A stretch of 64,000 nt of DNA from the NCBI RefSeq assembly GCF_028680575.1, contig NZ_JAPCKI010000016.1, positions 1 to 64,000 of the forward strand. The letters run 5' to 3'. Under the pieces are notes generated by a model. That model did no database searches. It saw only the letters and a list, made by a program, of their open reading frames with translations, and had not been told where the DNA came from. Position numbers and translations under genes: made by a program. Of this stretch, positions 18,188 through 28,314 are shown piece by piece. Every line of letters begins with the position of its first letter. Position 1 is the stretch's first letter. This DNA comes from Acidovorax benzenivorans (lineage in GTDB: Bacteria; Pseudomonadota; Gammaproteobacteria; Burkholderiales; Burkholderiaceae_C).

Positions 18188-18901
18188 ATGGGCGCGCAGT
18201 GGAAAGCAAAAGGCAAGGCACAGGTGGCCGACGCCAAGGGCAAGCTGTTTGGCAAGCTGGTCAAGGAAATCACCGTGGCCGCACGCGGCGGCGCCGACCC
18301 GGCCAGCAATGCACGCCTGCGCCTGGTGGTGGAGCAGGCTCGCAAGGCCTCCATGCCCAAGGACACGCTGGAGCGTGCCATCAAGAAGGGCTCCGGCACT
18401 GGCGCCGACGCGGTGAACTACGAACGCGTGATCTACGAAGGTTTTGCCCCCCATCAGGTGGCCGTGATGGTTGAATGCCTGACCGACAACGTGAACCGCA
18501 CGGCCCCCGAGATGCGTGTGCTGTTCCGCAAGGGCCAGCTGGGCACCTCAGGCTCGGTGGCCTGGGACTTCAACCATGTCGGCATGATCGAAGCCGAACC
18601 CGCCACCCCCGACGCGGACCCCGAGCTGGCCGCCATCGAAGCTGGTGCGCAAGACTTTGAAGCGGGCGACGAAGAGGGCACCACCACCTTCTGGACCGAC
18701 CCCACCGACCTCGACCTGGTCAGCCGCGCGCTGCCCGCCAACGGCTTCACGGTGCTGTCGGCCAAGCTGGGTTACAAGCCCAAGAACCCGGTGAACCCTG
18801 CCAACCTGACGGCTGAGCAATTGGAGGAGGTCGAGAACTTCTTGGCGGCCATCGATTCGAACGACGACGTGCAAAACGTGTTTGTGAGCCTGGGTGGCTG
18901 A
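18188..18901 (+). CDS. YebC/PmpR-family regulator, variant paralogue
   Basis: 237 residues. The family core is clear: [56 protein letters not shown] and [10 protein letters not shown]. The N-terminus reads [18 protein letters not shown] rather than the canonical [15 protein letters not shown], placing it in the YeeN-like branch. Family members bind DNA or ribosomes; recent work links some to relief of ribosome stalling, so the transcription-factor label is uncertain. A canonical paralogue lies at 43043-43762. The start has an AAGGAAAAGAG ribosome site. Confidence 0.88.
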   Translation: MGAQWKAKGKAQVADAKGKLFGKLVKEITVAARGGADPASNARLRLVVEQARKASMPKDTLERAIKKGSGTGADAVNYERVIYEGFAPHQVAVMVECLTDNVNRTAPEMRVLFRKGQLGTSGSVAWDFNHVGMIEAEPATPDADPELAAIEAGAQDFEAGDEEGTTTFWTDPTDLDLVSRALPANGFTVLSAKLGYKPKNPVNPANLTAEQLEEVENFLAAIDSNDDVQNVFVSLGG

Positions 18902-18985
18902 CGCGGGTGCGCTGGTGCAGGCACCGGTGCTGAAGACGGCGCTGCGGATGGCACCCCTGGCTTTGACGGACGAACCCACTGTTTC

Positions 18986-19282
18986 ATGACTGCTGACCAC
19001 TACGCAGCCCTCGGGCTGGCGGCCAACGCGTCGCTGGCGGACATCAAGAAGGCTTTTCGCCAGAAGGCCTCGTTCTACCACCCCGACCGCAACACGGCCC
19101 ACGACGCCGCACAGCGTTTTGCCGAGGTGCAAAAGGCTTACGAGGTGCTGTCTGACGACGACGCCCGCCAGGCCTATGACGACAACCGCCGCCGCAACCT
19201 GCTGGACGACCCGCTGCAGACTGCCCAGGAGATCTGGCAGGCCTACCGCGCACGCATTCTTTCTCATCCTTCTGCCCTGTGA
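18986..19282 (+). CDS. Minimal J-domain (DnaJ-like) protein
   Basis: 98 residues consisting of little more than a J domain. Helix II and the HPD loop are intact (KKAFRQKASFYHPDRN), followed by FAEVQKAYEVLSDDDARQAYD. J-domain proteins stimulate the ATPase of an Hsp70 and deliver clients. There is no Gly/Phe region, zinc finger or client-binding domain, so specificity must come from partners. The stop overlaps the next gene's start by 4 bases (GTGA), and two more uncharacterised genes follow, suggesting that the cluster products are its clients or adaptors. Confidence 0.9.
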   Translation: MTADHYAALGLAANASLADIKKAFRQKASFYHPDRNTAHDAAQRFAEVQKAYEVLSDDDARQAYDDNRRRNLLDDPLQTAQEIWQAYRARILSHPSAL

Positions 19283-19854
19283 AACTTTCTCCCTATTTTT
19301 ATGACCTGCGCTCGGCCTACCAGGCTGAGCTGGACGATCTGGTGTCCGACTCCGAGGGCAACGACGTTCTGCGCAAGCGCCTGGCCGAAAAGCGCAACGA
19401 GATGGCGTTTTTGGTGCAGATGATGGAACTGGCCCCTGAAATGGTGGCTGTGGTCTTTCACCGGGGCTTCCGCTTTACCAAACCGGCTGCAATGGAGCAC
19501 CTACTGGGCTTGCCGGTGAACGAGCTGCCCGACTGGCACAGCCTGACCCACGCCGTGGCGTTGGAGCCCTGGGCAATGAGTCTGGCCCAGACCGTGTTGC
19601 GCGAGCCCCAGGGCGCACGTTTTCTGACGGTGGCTGCCGGCCTGGAATACCTGCAACAGCACGCGCGCCTGGCTCCGGCCGCAGCGTCGCATGCCGACAG
19701 CGATGCCGAGGACGATGGTGAAGATGCCGCCGAGCACGACGACGACTACAACGCCTTGAGCGCCGATGACGCGGTGGACCCGCAAAACAGCCGCAGCCGC
19801 GAAGAGTCCAGCGCCAACTGGCTGGCCGATGTGGGCTTTGAGCGCAAGGAATGA
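19279..19854 (+). CDS. Uncharacterised acidic protein, J-domain gene cluster
   Basis: 191 residues from a GTG start that overlaps the J-domain gene stop. The N-terminal 130 residues look helical and folded, with a conserved-looking stretch (LGLPVNELPDWHSLTHAVAL). The rest is strongly acidic and probably disordered (DSDAEDDGEDAAEHDDDY). No signal peptide, membrane segment or known domain is recognised. The tight overlap with the J-domain gene and with the next gene supports a single operon and a common task, possibly Hsp70-linked, but this is inference. Confidence 0.75.
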   Translation: MKLSPYFYDLRSAYQAELDDLVSDSEGNDVLRKRLAEKRNEMAFLVQMMELAPEMVAVVFHRGFRFTKPAAMEHLLGLPVNELPDWHSLTHAVALEPWAMSLAQTVLREPQGARFLTVAAGLEYLQQHARLAPAAASHADSDAEDDGEDAAEHDDDYNALSADDAVDPQNSRSREESSANWLADVGFERKE

Positions 19855-19859
19855 CGACC

Positions 19860-20621
19860 ATGAGCAGCAGTAACCAACACCTCGCCCTCATCACCAAGAC
19901 CACCAGCCTCATCGCCGCCGGTGACATCGTGGGCGCCGAGTCGGCGCTGGCCGAACTGGCCGACAGCGATGGCGACGGCGCGCTGATGGTGGTGCTGGAC
20001 CAGCTGGCGCCCAAGGACATCCTGGCCGTGATGCGCGAGTACGACGACTCCAAGGCCTCGGTGGTGAACATGCTGGTCACGCCCGAGCAGTTTGCCCGCG
20101 CCATGGTGCTGGAAAAGCAGTACAAGGACCTCACCCACACCCACCTTCGCAACATGGTCAACGCCGTGGTGTTCCGTGACGATGCCGACCCGGTGGAGTT
20201 CCTCACCGCGATTGGCGACCTGGAGGGGGGCGCCGAGGCTCTGGCCAACTACTTTGCCGAAAAGTGGAGCCGTATCGAGGCATTCGCCCGCACCGGCACC
20301 TTTGACGCGACTGAAGACTACGGCCTCACGCTGAGCGACGACGAACTGCTGGCCTCGGGCTATGTGCAGCCGCGCATCGACCTCGATGAGGTGGCCGACC
20401 GCGACTGGATGCAGATGGCCTGGCTGCTGCGTTATGAGTGCCGCGACCTGTTCATCGAGATGCTGCTGGTGCTGCGCGCCAAGGCCCGCGCGTTTGACCT
20501 GGGGCTGGAAGAGGGCGACGAGACGGCCGAAGAAGACGATGGCAAGTTCGAGACCAGCGAAACCGACCGGGGCAAGGCCACGCCGGCCGCACGTGCTTCT
20601 GACGAAGAGTCTGCAATTTAG
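19860..20621 (+). CDS. Uncharacterised helical protein, J-domain gene cluster
   Basis: 253 residues from the ATG at 19860, preferred to an ATG nine bases earlier because AAGGA ends 9 bases before it. The sequence is mostly helical, with short acidic and leucine-rich repeats (ALMVVLDQLAPKDILAVMREY) and a highly charged, probably flexible tail from about 220. No known domain is recognised and there is no export signal. It follows the 191-residue gene with five bases between them. The GC-rich hairpin repeat lies just after its stop. Confidence 0.75.
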   Translation: MSSSNQHLALITKTTSLIAAGDIVGAESALAELADSDGDGALMVVLDQLAPKDILAVMREYDDSKASVVNMLVTPEQFARAMVLEKQYKDLTHTHLRNMVNAVVFRDDADPVEFLTAIGDLEGGAEALANYFAEKWSRIEAFARTGTFDATEDYGLTLSDDELLASGYVQPRIDLDEVADRDWMQMAWLLRYECRDLFIEMLLVLRAKARAFDLGLEEGDETAEEDDGKFETSETDRGKATPAARASDEESAI

Positions 20622-20628
20622 TGAACAA

Positions 20629-20692
20629 CCCCCTGAGGCGCTTCGCGCCTTCCCCCTTCTCTCGAATGGCTGTGCCATTCGGGAAGGGGGAC
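20629..20692. repeat. GC-rich hairpin repeat of the CCCCCTGAGGCGC type, copy 2
   Basis: Shares CCCCCTGAGGCGCT-CGCGCCTT with the copy at 13841 but carries an extended hairpin: CCCCCTT (52-58 of 206xx) pairs with AAGGGGG, enclosing CGAATGGC-TGT-GCCATTCG. It lies eight bases after a stop codon and ahead of the next gene, a position that suits transcript termination or RNA protection. Confidence 0.6.
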
Positions 20693-20790
20693 ACCGCCAG
20701 CGCGGCGGGGCGGCCCTTGCGCGGCGGTCCTGGTATGGGCCGCGCCAGTTTCATAGCCCATGAGCAGCGCGAAGCGCGATAGATTCAGAC

Positions 20791-22083
20791 ATGACCGTGC
20801 CTCCCACGCCTTCCTCAATTTCTGCACCAGTCGCTACTGCCAATGCCCTGCAACTCCACGACGCGCGCCCTTTCTTTGAAAAGGCGCTGGTCTACGGCGT
20901 GCAGCACGGCCTGATTGACGCGGACCGGCTGGCGGCCATCAATGCCGATGCGCCCAAGGGCATGGTGCAGATCGCGCGTTACTTTGGCAGCGAGTTTCTG
21001 CGCCCAGAACTGGAGAAGGCGCGGGACCGCATGGTCAACCTGATCAGCCTGTACCTGCTGGAGACCACGGACGGTGATCTGGCCAAGGCGGCGGTGTCGC
21101 TGCGCGACCACTCCTTTTTGTCGCGCTCCAAGGGCGGCTCGGACATGCTCAAGCGCCTGATCGCCATGCCCGAGAGCAGCAACTTTGGCATGGGCGGCTA
21201 TGCCGATGCCGAGACCCCGCTGCTGGCTGCCTGGTCGCTGCGCAGCCATGCCGACTACCGCGCAGAGCTGGCCCGGCGCAGCCACATTGCCCAAGCCATC
21301 GCCGCCGCAGAGTGGCTGGCCGCGCAGTACGACCTGGACACGGACGAGCTGGAGACCGCCGGTGCCGACGCTGAGGCCGTGATCCGCACAGGGCTGCTGA
21401 TGCAGGCGCTGAACCCCAAGGCCATGGTGGCAGGCGAATGGCCCAGTGCCCCCGCGTTTGAAAAGCTGGTGACCGCCCTGCGCAAAAAGAAGCCCGCCCT
21501 GCCCACCGCACTGCGTTTGCCATCGGGTGTGCCAGCAGAGTTGCGCGACGTGCTGCAAGCTCAGTGCGCCACGGTGCTGGCCGACTTGCCTAAGCTGCTG
21601 CAGTCCTCTGCGCCGCTGCGCACCCTGTTGCGCCCCATGGGGGCCTTCAGGGCGCGTTACTTCTTGCTGGACGACCCATTGGCCGAAGTGGACAACTTTC
21701 ACCGCAGCCTGGATGTGTTGGAGGATGACGACGAGCCTCCACAGTCCGCCAGCAAGACATGGACCAAGGCGACTGCAGGCAATGACGACGAGCATTCGCT
21801 GCTCACGCTGTTCTTGTGCCTCGCTGCTGGCGCGCCCAAGAAGACACTGCTCACCGAGAAAACCGCCGCCAGCCTGGTGCGCAAGATCCGCAAGTCCGGC
21901 CTGCAGCCCGAGCTGGCGTCTGACTTCATCCGCAGCCATGCAGCGGGTGCGTTCCAGCAGGACTACCTTGCGCTGTGGACTGCATTCGTGCAGGACGCCC
22001 AAGCTACACTGCTGAGCGACCGCGACTACCAGATGCACGATGCTCTGGCCCTGCTGCGGCGCGAATGCCACGTGGGAGACTGA
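20791..22083 (+). CDS. Uncharacterised 430-residue protein
   Basis: 430 residues, soluble, mostly helical, with no signal peptide or membrane segment. I recognise no family. The N-terminal third contains RYFGSEFLRPELEKARDRMVNLISLYLLE, and a short acidic linker (LEDDDEPP) divides it from a C-terminal helical domain. It lies 170 bases after the J-domain cluster in the same direction and may belong to it, although a strong hairpin separates them. Codon use and GC content match neighbouring genes, so there is no sign of recent transfer. The following diguanylate cyclase gene begins about 130 bases later. Confidence 0.75.
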   Translation: MTVPPTPSSISAPVATANALQLHDARPFFEKALVYGVQHGLIDADRLAAINADAPKGMVQIARYFGSEFLRPELEKARDRMVNLISLYLLETTDGDLAKAAVSLRDHSFLSRSKGGSDMLKRLIAMPESSNFGMGGYADAETPLLAAWSLRSHADYRAELARRSHIAQAIAAAEWLAAQYDLDTDELETAGADAEAVIRTGLLMQALNPKAMVAGEWPSAPAFEKLVTALRKKKPALPTALRLPSGVPAELRDVLQAQCATVLADLPKLLQSSAPLRTLLRPMGAFRARYFLLDDPLAEVDNFHRSLDVLEDDDEPPQSASKTWTKATAGNDDEHSLLTLFLCLAAGAPKKTLLTEKTAASLVRKIRKSGLQPELASDFIRSHAAGAFQQDYLALWTAFVQDAQATLLSDRDYQMHDALALLRRECHVGD

Positions 22084-22211
22084 CCAAACCGTTCTTCCTT
22101 CCATACGACGGATGGCCCGCAGAACGCACCGCGTTCCAAGGCCCTCGCATTGCGCCACACAGATTGCTTACCTGCCTTGCGGCCATTGCGCAGACAAAGT
22201 CCAACACCACC

Positions 22212-23435
22212 GTGCACAGCCCCACCCTCGTCATCGTAGCGGCCATTCTTGCAGCGCTGGTTACCGCCGTGCTGTCTGCCGTGTGGTTCTTCAACAGGAA
22301 CATCCCGGGGCTGCGCTTGTGGGCGCTGGCATTGTTCTGCACCACTGTGTTTTGCGTCAACCTGTTGCTGCGCGACTTTGTCCCGCTGTTGCCCTCGGTG
22401 TTGTTGGCGCAGGGTTCCATCGCGTTGACGGCCTACCTGTGCCTGCTGGGTGCGCGTGAATACGTGGGGCGAGCGCCGCTGCGACACGGCGTGGCTGCAG
22501 GCGCCATGGTGTTGCTGCTGGTGACGGTGGCGTATTTCACCGTGGTGCAGCCCCACCTGGAGGTGCGTTTTGTGCTGTCGGGGCTGGTGCCTGGCGTGTG
22601 TTTTTTGATCGCAGCGCACTCCATGGCCAAGGGCGGCTTTCGCAAGGTGCCGGCCCGGTATCTGTTTGCGGGCACGTTGGGTGTGCATGGCGCGTTTTTG
22701 CTGGTGCGGCCCTTGTTGTTCAAGCTGGCCACGCCCGCCGATGCATCGCAGCCCGAGGCGGGCATAGTTGCTGCGCTGTCGCAGTTTGTGGTGCTGGAGT
22801 CCACCATGGCGCTGGTGCTGGTGGCGTTTGGTGCGTTGATGCTCGCCAATGAGTTCATCACCAACGAACTGCGCCACCTGGCTGAGATAGACCCACTGAC
22901 CAATGTGTTCAACCGCCGTGCCTTTCTCACCTTGCTGGACAAGGCCATCAGCAATGCCCAGCGCACGCAGACGGCGTTGCCCGTGCTGGTGATGGACCTG
23001 GACCACTTCAAGAAGATCAACGACAGCTGGGGCCACCGTGCGGGTGACGATGTGTTGCGGCATTTTGTGATGCTGGCCCAACGCTGCCTGCGCAAGGAAG
23101 ACGTGATGGGCCGCCTGGGAGGCGAGGAGTTCGCCATCTTCTTGCCCAATGCGGGGGCCGGTGGCGCCATTGCGGTGGCCGAGCGCCTGCGCGCCATGGT
23201 GGAGGCGCACCCTGTGGCGACCGAGCCGCGCAGCATCGCGCTCACGGTGAGTGTCGGCGTCACCCTGTGCTCGGGCAGCGAGTCGGCGGGCACGGCCTTG
23301 CAGCGCGCGGACGAGGCCATGTACCTGGCCAAGGGGCGGGGGCGCAACCGGGTGGAAATGGCGGCGGCGCCCGCAGCGCCCTTGGCCCCAGTTGTTCCCA
23401 CAACGCCTGCCACGCCAACGACCCTGGCGGCGTAG
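22212..23435 (+). CDS. Membrane-bound diguanylate cyclase (GGDEF)
   Basis: 407 residues from the GTG at 22212, where the first hydrophobic helix begins; longer in-frame starts exist but lack a ribosome site and would run into the preceding gene. About seven membrane helices (about 5-215) form an unnamed sensor, followed by a GGDEF domain with LTNVFNRRAF, DLDHFKKIND and the active site GGEEF (303-307). The feedback inhibition site RxxD (RKED, 294-297) lies exactly five residues before it. The enzyme should make c-di-GMP from GTP. The C-terminal 35 residues are Ala/Pro/Thr-rich and probably flexible. Confidence 0.9.
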   Translation: MHSPTLVIVAAILAALVTAVLSAVWFFNRNIPGLRLWALALFCTTVFCVNLLLRDFVPLLPSVLLAQGSIALTAYLCLLGAREYVGRAPLRHGVAAGAMVLLLVTVAYFTVVQPHLEVRFVLSGLVPGVCFLIAAHSMAKGGFRKVPARYLFAGTLGVHGAFLLVRPLLFKLATPADASQPEAGIVAALSQFVVLESTMALVLVAFGALMLANEFITNELRHLAEIDPLTNVFNRRAFLTLLDKAISNAQRTQTALPVLVMDLDHFKKINDSWGHRAGDDVLRHFVMLAQRCLRKEDVMGRLGGEEFAIFLPNAGAGGAIAVAERLRAMVEAHPVATEPRSIALTVSVGVTLCSGSESAGTALQRADEAMYLAKGRGRNRVEMAAAPAAPLAPVVPTTPATPTTLAA

Positions 23436-23601
23436 AGGCAGCCGCGCGCCGGTGAGACCCTTGGCCCCGGTGCGCCTTGCGCCATCGTGGGCTGTGTCGG
23501 CTGCCCGACCCTGGCGATGGCAACAGGTGGTCACAAAGCGGCACCTGCGCGGCACAATCGCCACTTTCACCCCACCCACGGTGACGCGAGCAGACAACCC
23601 C

Positions 23602-24261
23602 ATGGCAGTTCCACCCCCATCTGGCGCCCCCAACGCCGCCACACCCGCCGCCACGCACCCCACAGGTGCCCATCCCGTGCCCTCTGCTCCGCCTGCAGCG
23701 CCTGGCCGAAGGGTGTTTCTGGCCACCGGCGCCGGGGCGGCTCTCGTTGCGGCTGGTGCCGCCGGTTATTTTTTGCACCAGCCGGGCAATGACAGGCAGC
23801 TGGTGTTCGCCACCCTGCACGATGCGATGCGCGAGGCCGAGCGGCTGAACGCAGCCTCTGTCCATGCGCTGGAGCCTGCCACGGCCTGGACCTGGGCACA
23901 GACGGTGGTGCATTGCGCACAGAGCATTGAATATTCGCTGCAAGGTTTTCCGTCGCCCAAGTCTGCGCTGTTCCAGAGCACCCTGGGGGCTGCGGCTTTC
24001 AAGGTGTTTGCCCTGCGTGGCCGCATGAGCCACAACCTGGCGGAGCCTATTCCGGGTGCTCCGTCGCTGGACGCGCAGGCCACGGACGCCTCTGTCGCCA
24101 TGGCCCGGCTGCGCCAGGCGGTGCAGGATTTTGCGGTTCACACCGGTGCACTGCAGCCTCACTTTGCCTACGGCGCCTTGGGCCGGGCGCAGTACGAGCA
24201 AGCGCATGCCATGCACTTGGCGAATCATCTGTCGGCCTTTGACGGGCGCGCTCAGGGCTGA
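23602..24261 (+). CDS. DUF1569 (DinB-like) protein with twin-arginine-type leader
   Basis: 219 residues from the ATG at 23602. A Pro/Ala-rich N-terminus leads into GRRVFLATGAGAALVAAGAAG, which resembles a Tat-type signal or a single membrane anchor. The remainder matches DUF1569: a four-helix DinB-like domain with WAQTVVHCAQSIEYSLQGFP, GRMSHNLAEPIPGAP and the closing AHAMHLANHLSAF. The His residues in these motifs could bind a metal, as in DinB proteins, but the reaction is unknown. It lies alone between the diguanylate cyclase and the RbbA-type operon. Confidence 0.75.
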   Translation: MAVPPPSGAPNAATPAATHPTGAHPVPSAPPAAPGRRVFLATGAGAALVAAGAAGYFLHQPGNDRQLVFATLHDAMREAERLNAASVHALEPATAWTWAQTVVHCAQSIEYSLQGFPSPKSALFQSTLGAAAFKVFALRGRMSHNLAEPIPGAPSLDAQATDASVAMARLRQAVQDFAVHTGALQPHFAYGALGRAQYEQAHAMHLANHLSAFDGRAQG

Positions 24262-24332
24262 CACCGTGCCCTGCTGGGTCTGCTCGGCGGGCCTCGCAAC
24301 GTCTGCCATTGCCGTGCGCAATTGCGGTCAAA

Positions 24333-24346
24333 TTGATGCAAGTCAA
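24333..24346. promoter_or_regulatory. FNR/Anr-like site upstream of the yhiI-rbbA-yhhJ-type operon
   Basis: TTGATGCAAGTCAA differs from TTGAT-N4-ATCAA by one base. It lies 126 bases before the membrane-fusion gene. A TACGAT at 24389-24394 could be the -10, which would centre the site near -61.5, a classical FNR class I spacing. The match is seen; the regulation is inferred. Confidence 0.45.
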
Positions 24347-24471
24347 GTGAGGTGGCTTGCCGCACAGAGCGGATGAGGGCGCTGCGCGTACGATGCTTTT
24401 TGGATGGGAGGCGGCTTCGCTGGTGTGACCTGGAATGCGCTCCTGCCTCCACACCAAAGAGGATCAGAGCC

Positions 24472-25542
24472 ATGGGCAGCAAGTGGAAAATTTACGCGGT
24501 AGCCGCAGCGCTGTTGTTGCTGGGCGCTGTGCTGGTCGTGCGATGGGCACCCTGGCAGGCCAAAGGGCCAGGCCCCGGTTTTGTGAGCGGCAACGGCCGC
24601 ATCGAGGCCACCGAGATCGCCGTGGCCACCAAGCTGGCGGGCCGGGTGCTCGATGTGTTGGTGGCCGAGGGCGACTTTGTAAAAGCCGGTCAACCCCTGG
24701 CCCGGATGCAGATCGACGGCCTGCAGGCCCAGCGCGAAGAGGCCGTGGCCCGGCTGCAACAGGCGCAGCTGGCCATCAGCAGCGCCCAGGTGCAGGTGGC
24801 CCAGCGCGAGAGCGACTACCAGGCTGCGCTGGCCGTGGTGGCGCAGCGCGAGAGCGACCTTGACACCGCCCACCGCCGCCTGCCGCGCTCCGAGCAGCTC
24901 GCGCGCGAAGGCTTTTTCTCCAGCCAGTTGCTCGATGACGACCGCGCCAAGGTGCGCAGCCAGCAGGCCGCTGTGACCGCTGCAAAAGCCCAGGCCAAGG
25001 CTGCGCAGGCGGGCATTGGCGCATCGCGCACGCAGGTGACCAGCGCCGAGGCCAATGTGCGCGCGCTGGAGGCCACGCTGGCCCGCATCGATGTGGAGCT
25101 GGCCGACAGCGAGCTCAAGGCCCCGCGCGATGGCCGCGTGCAGTTCCGCGTGGTGCAGCCCGGCGAGGTGGTGGGCGCAGGCGCACGCGTGCTGCAGCTG
25201 GTGGACCTGAGCGACGTGTACATGACCTTCTTTTTGCCCGAAACCGTGGCGGGCCGCGTGGCGTTGGGCAGCGAGGTGCGCATCGTGCTCGATGCCGCGC
25301 CGGACTTTGTGATCCCTGCGGAGGTCTCGTTCGTGGCCAGCACCGCGCAGTTCACCCCCAAGACGGTGGAGACCGCCAGCGAGCGCCAGAAGCTCATGTT
25401 CCGCGTGCGCGCGCAGATCGACAAGGCATTGCTGCTGCGCCACCAGGAGCAGGTCAAGACCGGCCTGCCCGGCGTGGCCTGGCTGCGGGTGGACCCTGCG
25501 GTGGAGTGGCCTGCAGAACTCGCCGTCAAGGCCGGTCAGTGA
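24472..25542 (+). CDS. HlyD-family membrane fusion protein (YhiI-like)
   Basis: 356 residues from the ATG at 24472, preceded by AGAGGA. One N-terminal membrane helix (about 7-25) anchors a periplasmic adaptor: a biotinyl-lipoyl half-motif ([21 protein letters not shown]), a long coiled-coil hairpin (about 80-220, many Ala/Gln/Glu heptads), then [20 protein letters not shown]. Such proteins link an inner-membrane ABC transporter to an outer-membrane channel. The order adaptor, double-ATPase permease, permease corresponds to E. coli yhiI-rbbA-yhhJ. Its stop overlaps the rbbA-like start by 4 bases (GTGA). No outer-membrane factor is encoded nearby. Confidence 0.88.
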   Translation: MGSKWKIYAVAAALLLLGAVLVVRWAPWQAKGPGPGFVSGNGRIEATEIAVATKLAGRVLDVLVAEGDFVKAGQPLARMQIDGLQAQREEAVARLQQAQLAISSAQVQVAQRESDYQAALAVVAQRESDLDTAHRRLPRSEQLAREGFFSSQLLDDDRAKVRSQQAAVTAAKAQAKAAQAGIGASRTQVTSAEANVRALEATLARIDVELADSELKAPRDGRVQFRVVQPGEVVGAGARVLQLVDLSDVYMTFFLPETVAGRVALGSEVRIVLDAAPDFVIPAEVSFVASTAQFTPKTVETASERQKLMFRVRAQIDKALLLRHQEQVKTGLPGVAWLRVDPAVEWPAELAVKAGQ

Positions 25543-28313
25543 ACCTCTCTGCTGACCTGGCCCCTGTCGTGGCCCGCTTGCGCGGCGTGGGCCAGCGCTA
25601 TGGGCGCACGGTGGCGCTGGAGGGCATTGACCTGGAGGTGGCCGCAGGCCGCATGGTGGGCCTGATCGGGCCGGACGGCGTGGGCAAGTCCAGCCTGCTG
25701 GCGCTGGTGGCGGGCGCGCGGGCGGTGCAGCAGGGCACCGTGGAGGTGCTGGGCGGGGACATGGCCAAAAGCCGCCACCGCAGCCGGGTCTGCCCCCGCA
25801 TCGCCTACATGCCGCAGGGCCTGGGCAAGAACCTGTACCCCACGCTGTCGGTGGAAGAAAACCTGCAGTTCTTTGGCCGCTTGTTCGGGCATGACGCGGC
25901 CGAGCGGCGGCGCCGCATTGATGAACTCACGCGCAGCACGGGGCTATACCCGTTTCTGGCGCGGCCTGCGGGCAAGCTCTCGGGCGGCATGAAGCAAAAG
26001 CTGGCCCTGTGCTGCGCGCTCATCCACGACCCCGACCTGCTCATCCTGGACGAGCCCACCACGGGTGTGGACCCGCTGGCGCGCGCCCAGTTCTGGGACC
26101 TGATCGGTCGCATCCGCGCCGCGCGGCCGGGCATGAGCGTGATTGTTGCCACGGCCTACATGGAAGAAGCCCAGCGTTTTGAATGGCTGGTGGCCATGGA
26201 CGAAGGGCGCATTCTGGCCACTGGCACCCCTGCGGAGCTGATGGCCCGCACCGGGCACGCTTCGCTGGAGCAGGCCTTTGTGGCCCTGCTGCCCGAGGCC
26301 AAGCGCCGGGGCCACCAGGCGGTGCAGATTCCGCCGCTGGACCGCTCGCAGGCCCATGATGCCGCCAACGTGGCCATCGAGGCGCGCGACCTGACCATGC
26401 GCTTTGGCGACTTTGTGGCGGTGGACCATGTGAGCTTTCGCATTCAGCGCGGCGAGATTTTTGGCTTCTTGGGGAGCAACGGTTGCGGCAAGTCCACCAC
26501 CATGAAGATGCTCACGGGTCTGCTGCCCGCCAGCGACGGGCAGGCCTGGCTGTTCGGCCAACCGGTGGACCCCAAGGACATGGCCACGCGGCGGCGGGTG
26601 GGCTACATGTCGCAGGCGTTTTCGCTGTACAGCGAGTTGTCGGTAGAGCAGAACCTGGTGCTGCACGCCCGCCTGTTCCACGTGCCCGAGGCCGAAGTGC
26701 CTGCGCGCGTCACGGCCATGCTAGAGCGCTTTGACCTGCAGGCCGCACGCAGCTCGCTACCGATGAAGCTGCCACTGGGCATGCGCCAGCGCCTGTCTCT
26801 GGCCGTGGCGATGGTGCACCAGCCTGAGCTGCTGATCCTGGACGAGCCCACCTCCGGCGTGGACCCGATGGCGCGCGACAACTTCTGGCGCCTGATGGTG
26901 GAGCTTGCGCGGCGCGACAAGGTCACCATCTTCATCTCCACCCACTTCATGAACGAGGCCGAGCGCTGCGACCGCATCTCGCTGATGCACGCAGGGCGTG
27001 TGCTGGAGAGCGCTGCGCCGCAGGACATCGTGGCCAAGCGCGGCGCCGCCACACTCGAAGAAGCCTTCATCGGCTACCTGGAGGATGCTGCGGGCACCAC
27101 ACCGGCCCAGACACCTGTTGAGCCTTCAGAGCAGCCCGCGCTAGCTCCCGTGCCCACCCTCAGCGCGCCCACCTGGCCCGCCCGCCTGCGCCAGAGCCTG
27201 GCCCGCATCCACAGCACCCAGTGGCGCGAATCGCTGGAGTTGCGCCGGGACCCGGTGCGTGGCGCCATGGCGCTACTGGGCTCGCTGATTTTGCTATTTG
27301 TGATGGGCTACGGCATCAGCATGGATGTGGAGAACCTGCGTTTTGCCGTGCTGGACCGCGACCAGACCGCGTTGAGCCGCGCCTACACGCTGAACCTGGC
27401 GGGCTCGCGCTACTTCACCGAGCAGCCACCGCTGGCCACCTATGCCGAGCTGGACGCGCGCATGCGCTCCGCCGAGATATCGTTGGCGCTGGAGATCCCG
27501 CCTGGCTTTGCACGCGACGTGGCACGCGGCCAGCCGGTGCAGATCGGCGCGTGGGTGGATGGCGCCATGCCCCAGCGCGCCGAAACCGTCATCGGCTACG
27601 CCCAGGGCCTGCACCAGCAGTGGCTGGTGGAGCAAAGCCGCAGCCGCACGGGCACCGTGCCCCGGGGCTTGCTGGAGGTGGAGCCGCGCTACCGCTACAA
27701 CCCCGACGTGCGCAGCCTGCCATCCATGGTGCCCGCCGTGATCCCGCTGCTCTTGCTGATGCTGCCCGCCATGCTCACCGCGCTGGCCGTGGTGCGTGAG
27801 AAGGAGCTGGGCTCCATCATCAACCTGTATGTCACGCCCACCACGCGCACCGAATTCATGTTGGGCAAGCAGCTGCCCTATGTGCTGCTGGCGTTGTTCA
27901 ACTTTGGCTTGATGTGCCTGGCGGCGGTGACGGTGTTTGGCGTGCCTATCACCGGCAGCTTTGCCACGCTGACGCTGGGCGCCGTGCTGTTCAGCCTGTG
28001 CTCCACAGGCATGGGCCTCTTGGCCTCCACCGTCACGCGCAGCCAGATTGCGGCCATGTTTTTTGCCATGGTGGGCACGCTCATCCCGGCCGTGCAGTTT
28101 GCGGGGCTCATCAACCCCGTGTCGTCCATGACGGGCTTTGCGCGCTGGGTGGGCGAGGTCTACCCGGCCAGCCACATGTTCACCATCAGCCGGGGCGTGT
28201 TCAACAAGGCGCTGGGCCTGCAAGACCTGCAGACCGAGTTCTGGCCCATGCTGGTGGCTGTGCCGGTCATCATTGGCGCCGCCATTGCGCTCCTCAGAAA
28301 GCAGGAGACCTGA
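25539..28313 (+). CDS. rbbA: RbbA-like ABC protein: two ATPase domains fused to an ABC-2 permease
   Basis: 924 residues from a GTG overlapping the preceding stop. First ATPase: Walker A GPDGVGKS (44-51), [11 protein letters not shown] and [13 protein letters not shown]. Second ATPase: Walker [10 protein letters not shown] (about 312-320), [10 protein letters not shown] in place of a standard LSGG signature, and [13 protein letters not shown]. The C-terminal third (from about 575) is an ABC-2 permease with about six helices and a large periplasmic loop after the first. E. coli RbbA was described as ribosome-associated, yet the permease domain and operon suit an exporter; both readings remain open. 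The adaptor gene precedes it, and a separate permease gene follows after one base. Confidence 0.88.
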   Translation: MNLSADLAPVVARLRGVGQRYGRTVALEGIDLEVAAGRMVGLIGPDGVGKSSLLALVAGARAVQQGTVEVLGGDMAKSRHRSRVCPRIAYMPQGLGKNLYPTLSVEENLQFFGRLFGHDAAERRRRIDELTRSTGLYPFLARPAGKLSGGMKQKLALCCALIHDPDLLILDEPTTGVDPLARAQFWDLIGRIRAARPGMSVIVATAYMEEAQRFEWLVAMDEGRILATGTPAELMARTGHASLEQAFVALLPEAKRRGHQAVQIPPLDRSQAHDAANVAIEARDLTMRFGDFVAVDHVSFRIQRGEIFGFLGSNGCGKSTTMKMLTGLLPASDGQAWLFGQPVDPKDMATRRRVGYMSQAFSLYSELSVEQNLVLHARLFHVPEAEVPARVTAMLERFDLQAARSSLPMKLPLGMRQRLSLAVAMVHQPELLILDEPTSGVDPMARDNFWRLMVELARRDKVTIFISTHFMNEAERCDRISLMHAGRVLESAAPQDIVAKRGAATLEEAFIGYLEDAAGTTPAQTPVEPSEQPALAPVPTLSAPTWPARLRQSLARIHSTQWRESLELRRDPVRGAMALLGSLILLFVMGYGISMDVENLRFAVLDRDQTALSRAYTLNLAGSRYFTEQPPLATYAELDARMRSAEISLALEIPPGFARDVARGQPVQIGAWVDGAMPQRAETVIGYAQGLHQQWLVEQSRSRTGTVPRGLLEVEPRYRYNPDVRSLPSMVPAVIPLLLLMLPAMLTALAVVREKELGSIINLYVTPTTRTEFMLGKQLPYVLLALFNFGLMCLAAVTVFGVPITGSFATLTLGAVLFSLCSTGMGLLASTVTRSQIAAMFFAMVGTLIPAVQFAGLINPVSSMTGFARWVGEVYPASHMFTISRGVFNKALGLQDLQTEFWPMLVAVPVIIGAAIALLRKQET

Positions 28314-28314
28314 C

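Noticed and set aside
22026-23726. 566-codon antisense frame across the diguanylate cyclase gene
   Set aside because: Low-complexity His/Arg/Gln-rich translation opposite a clear GGDEF gene.
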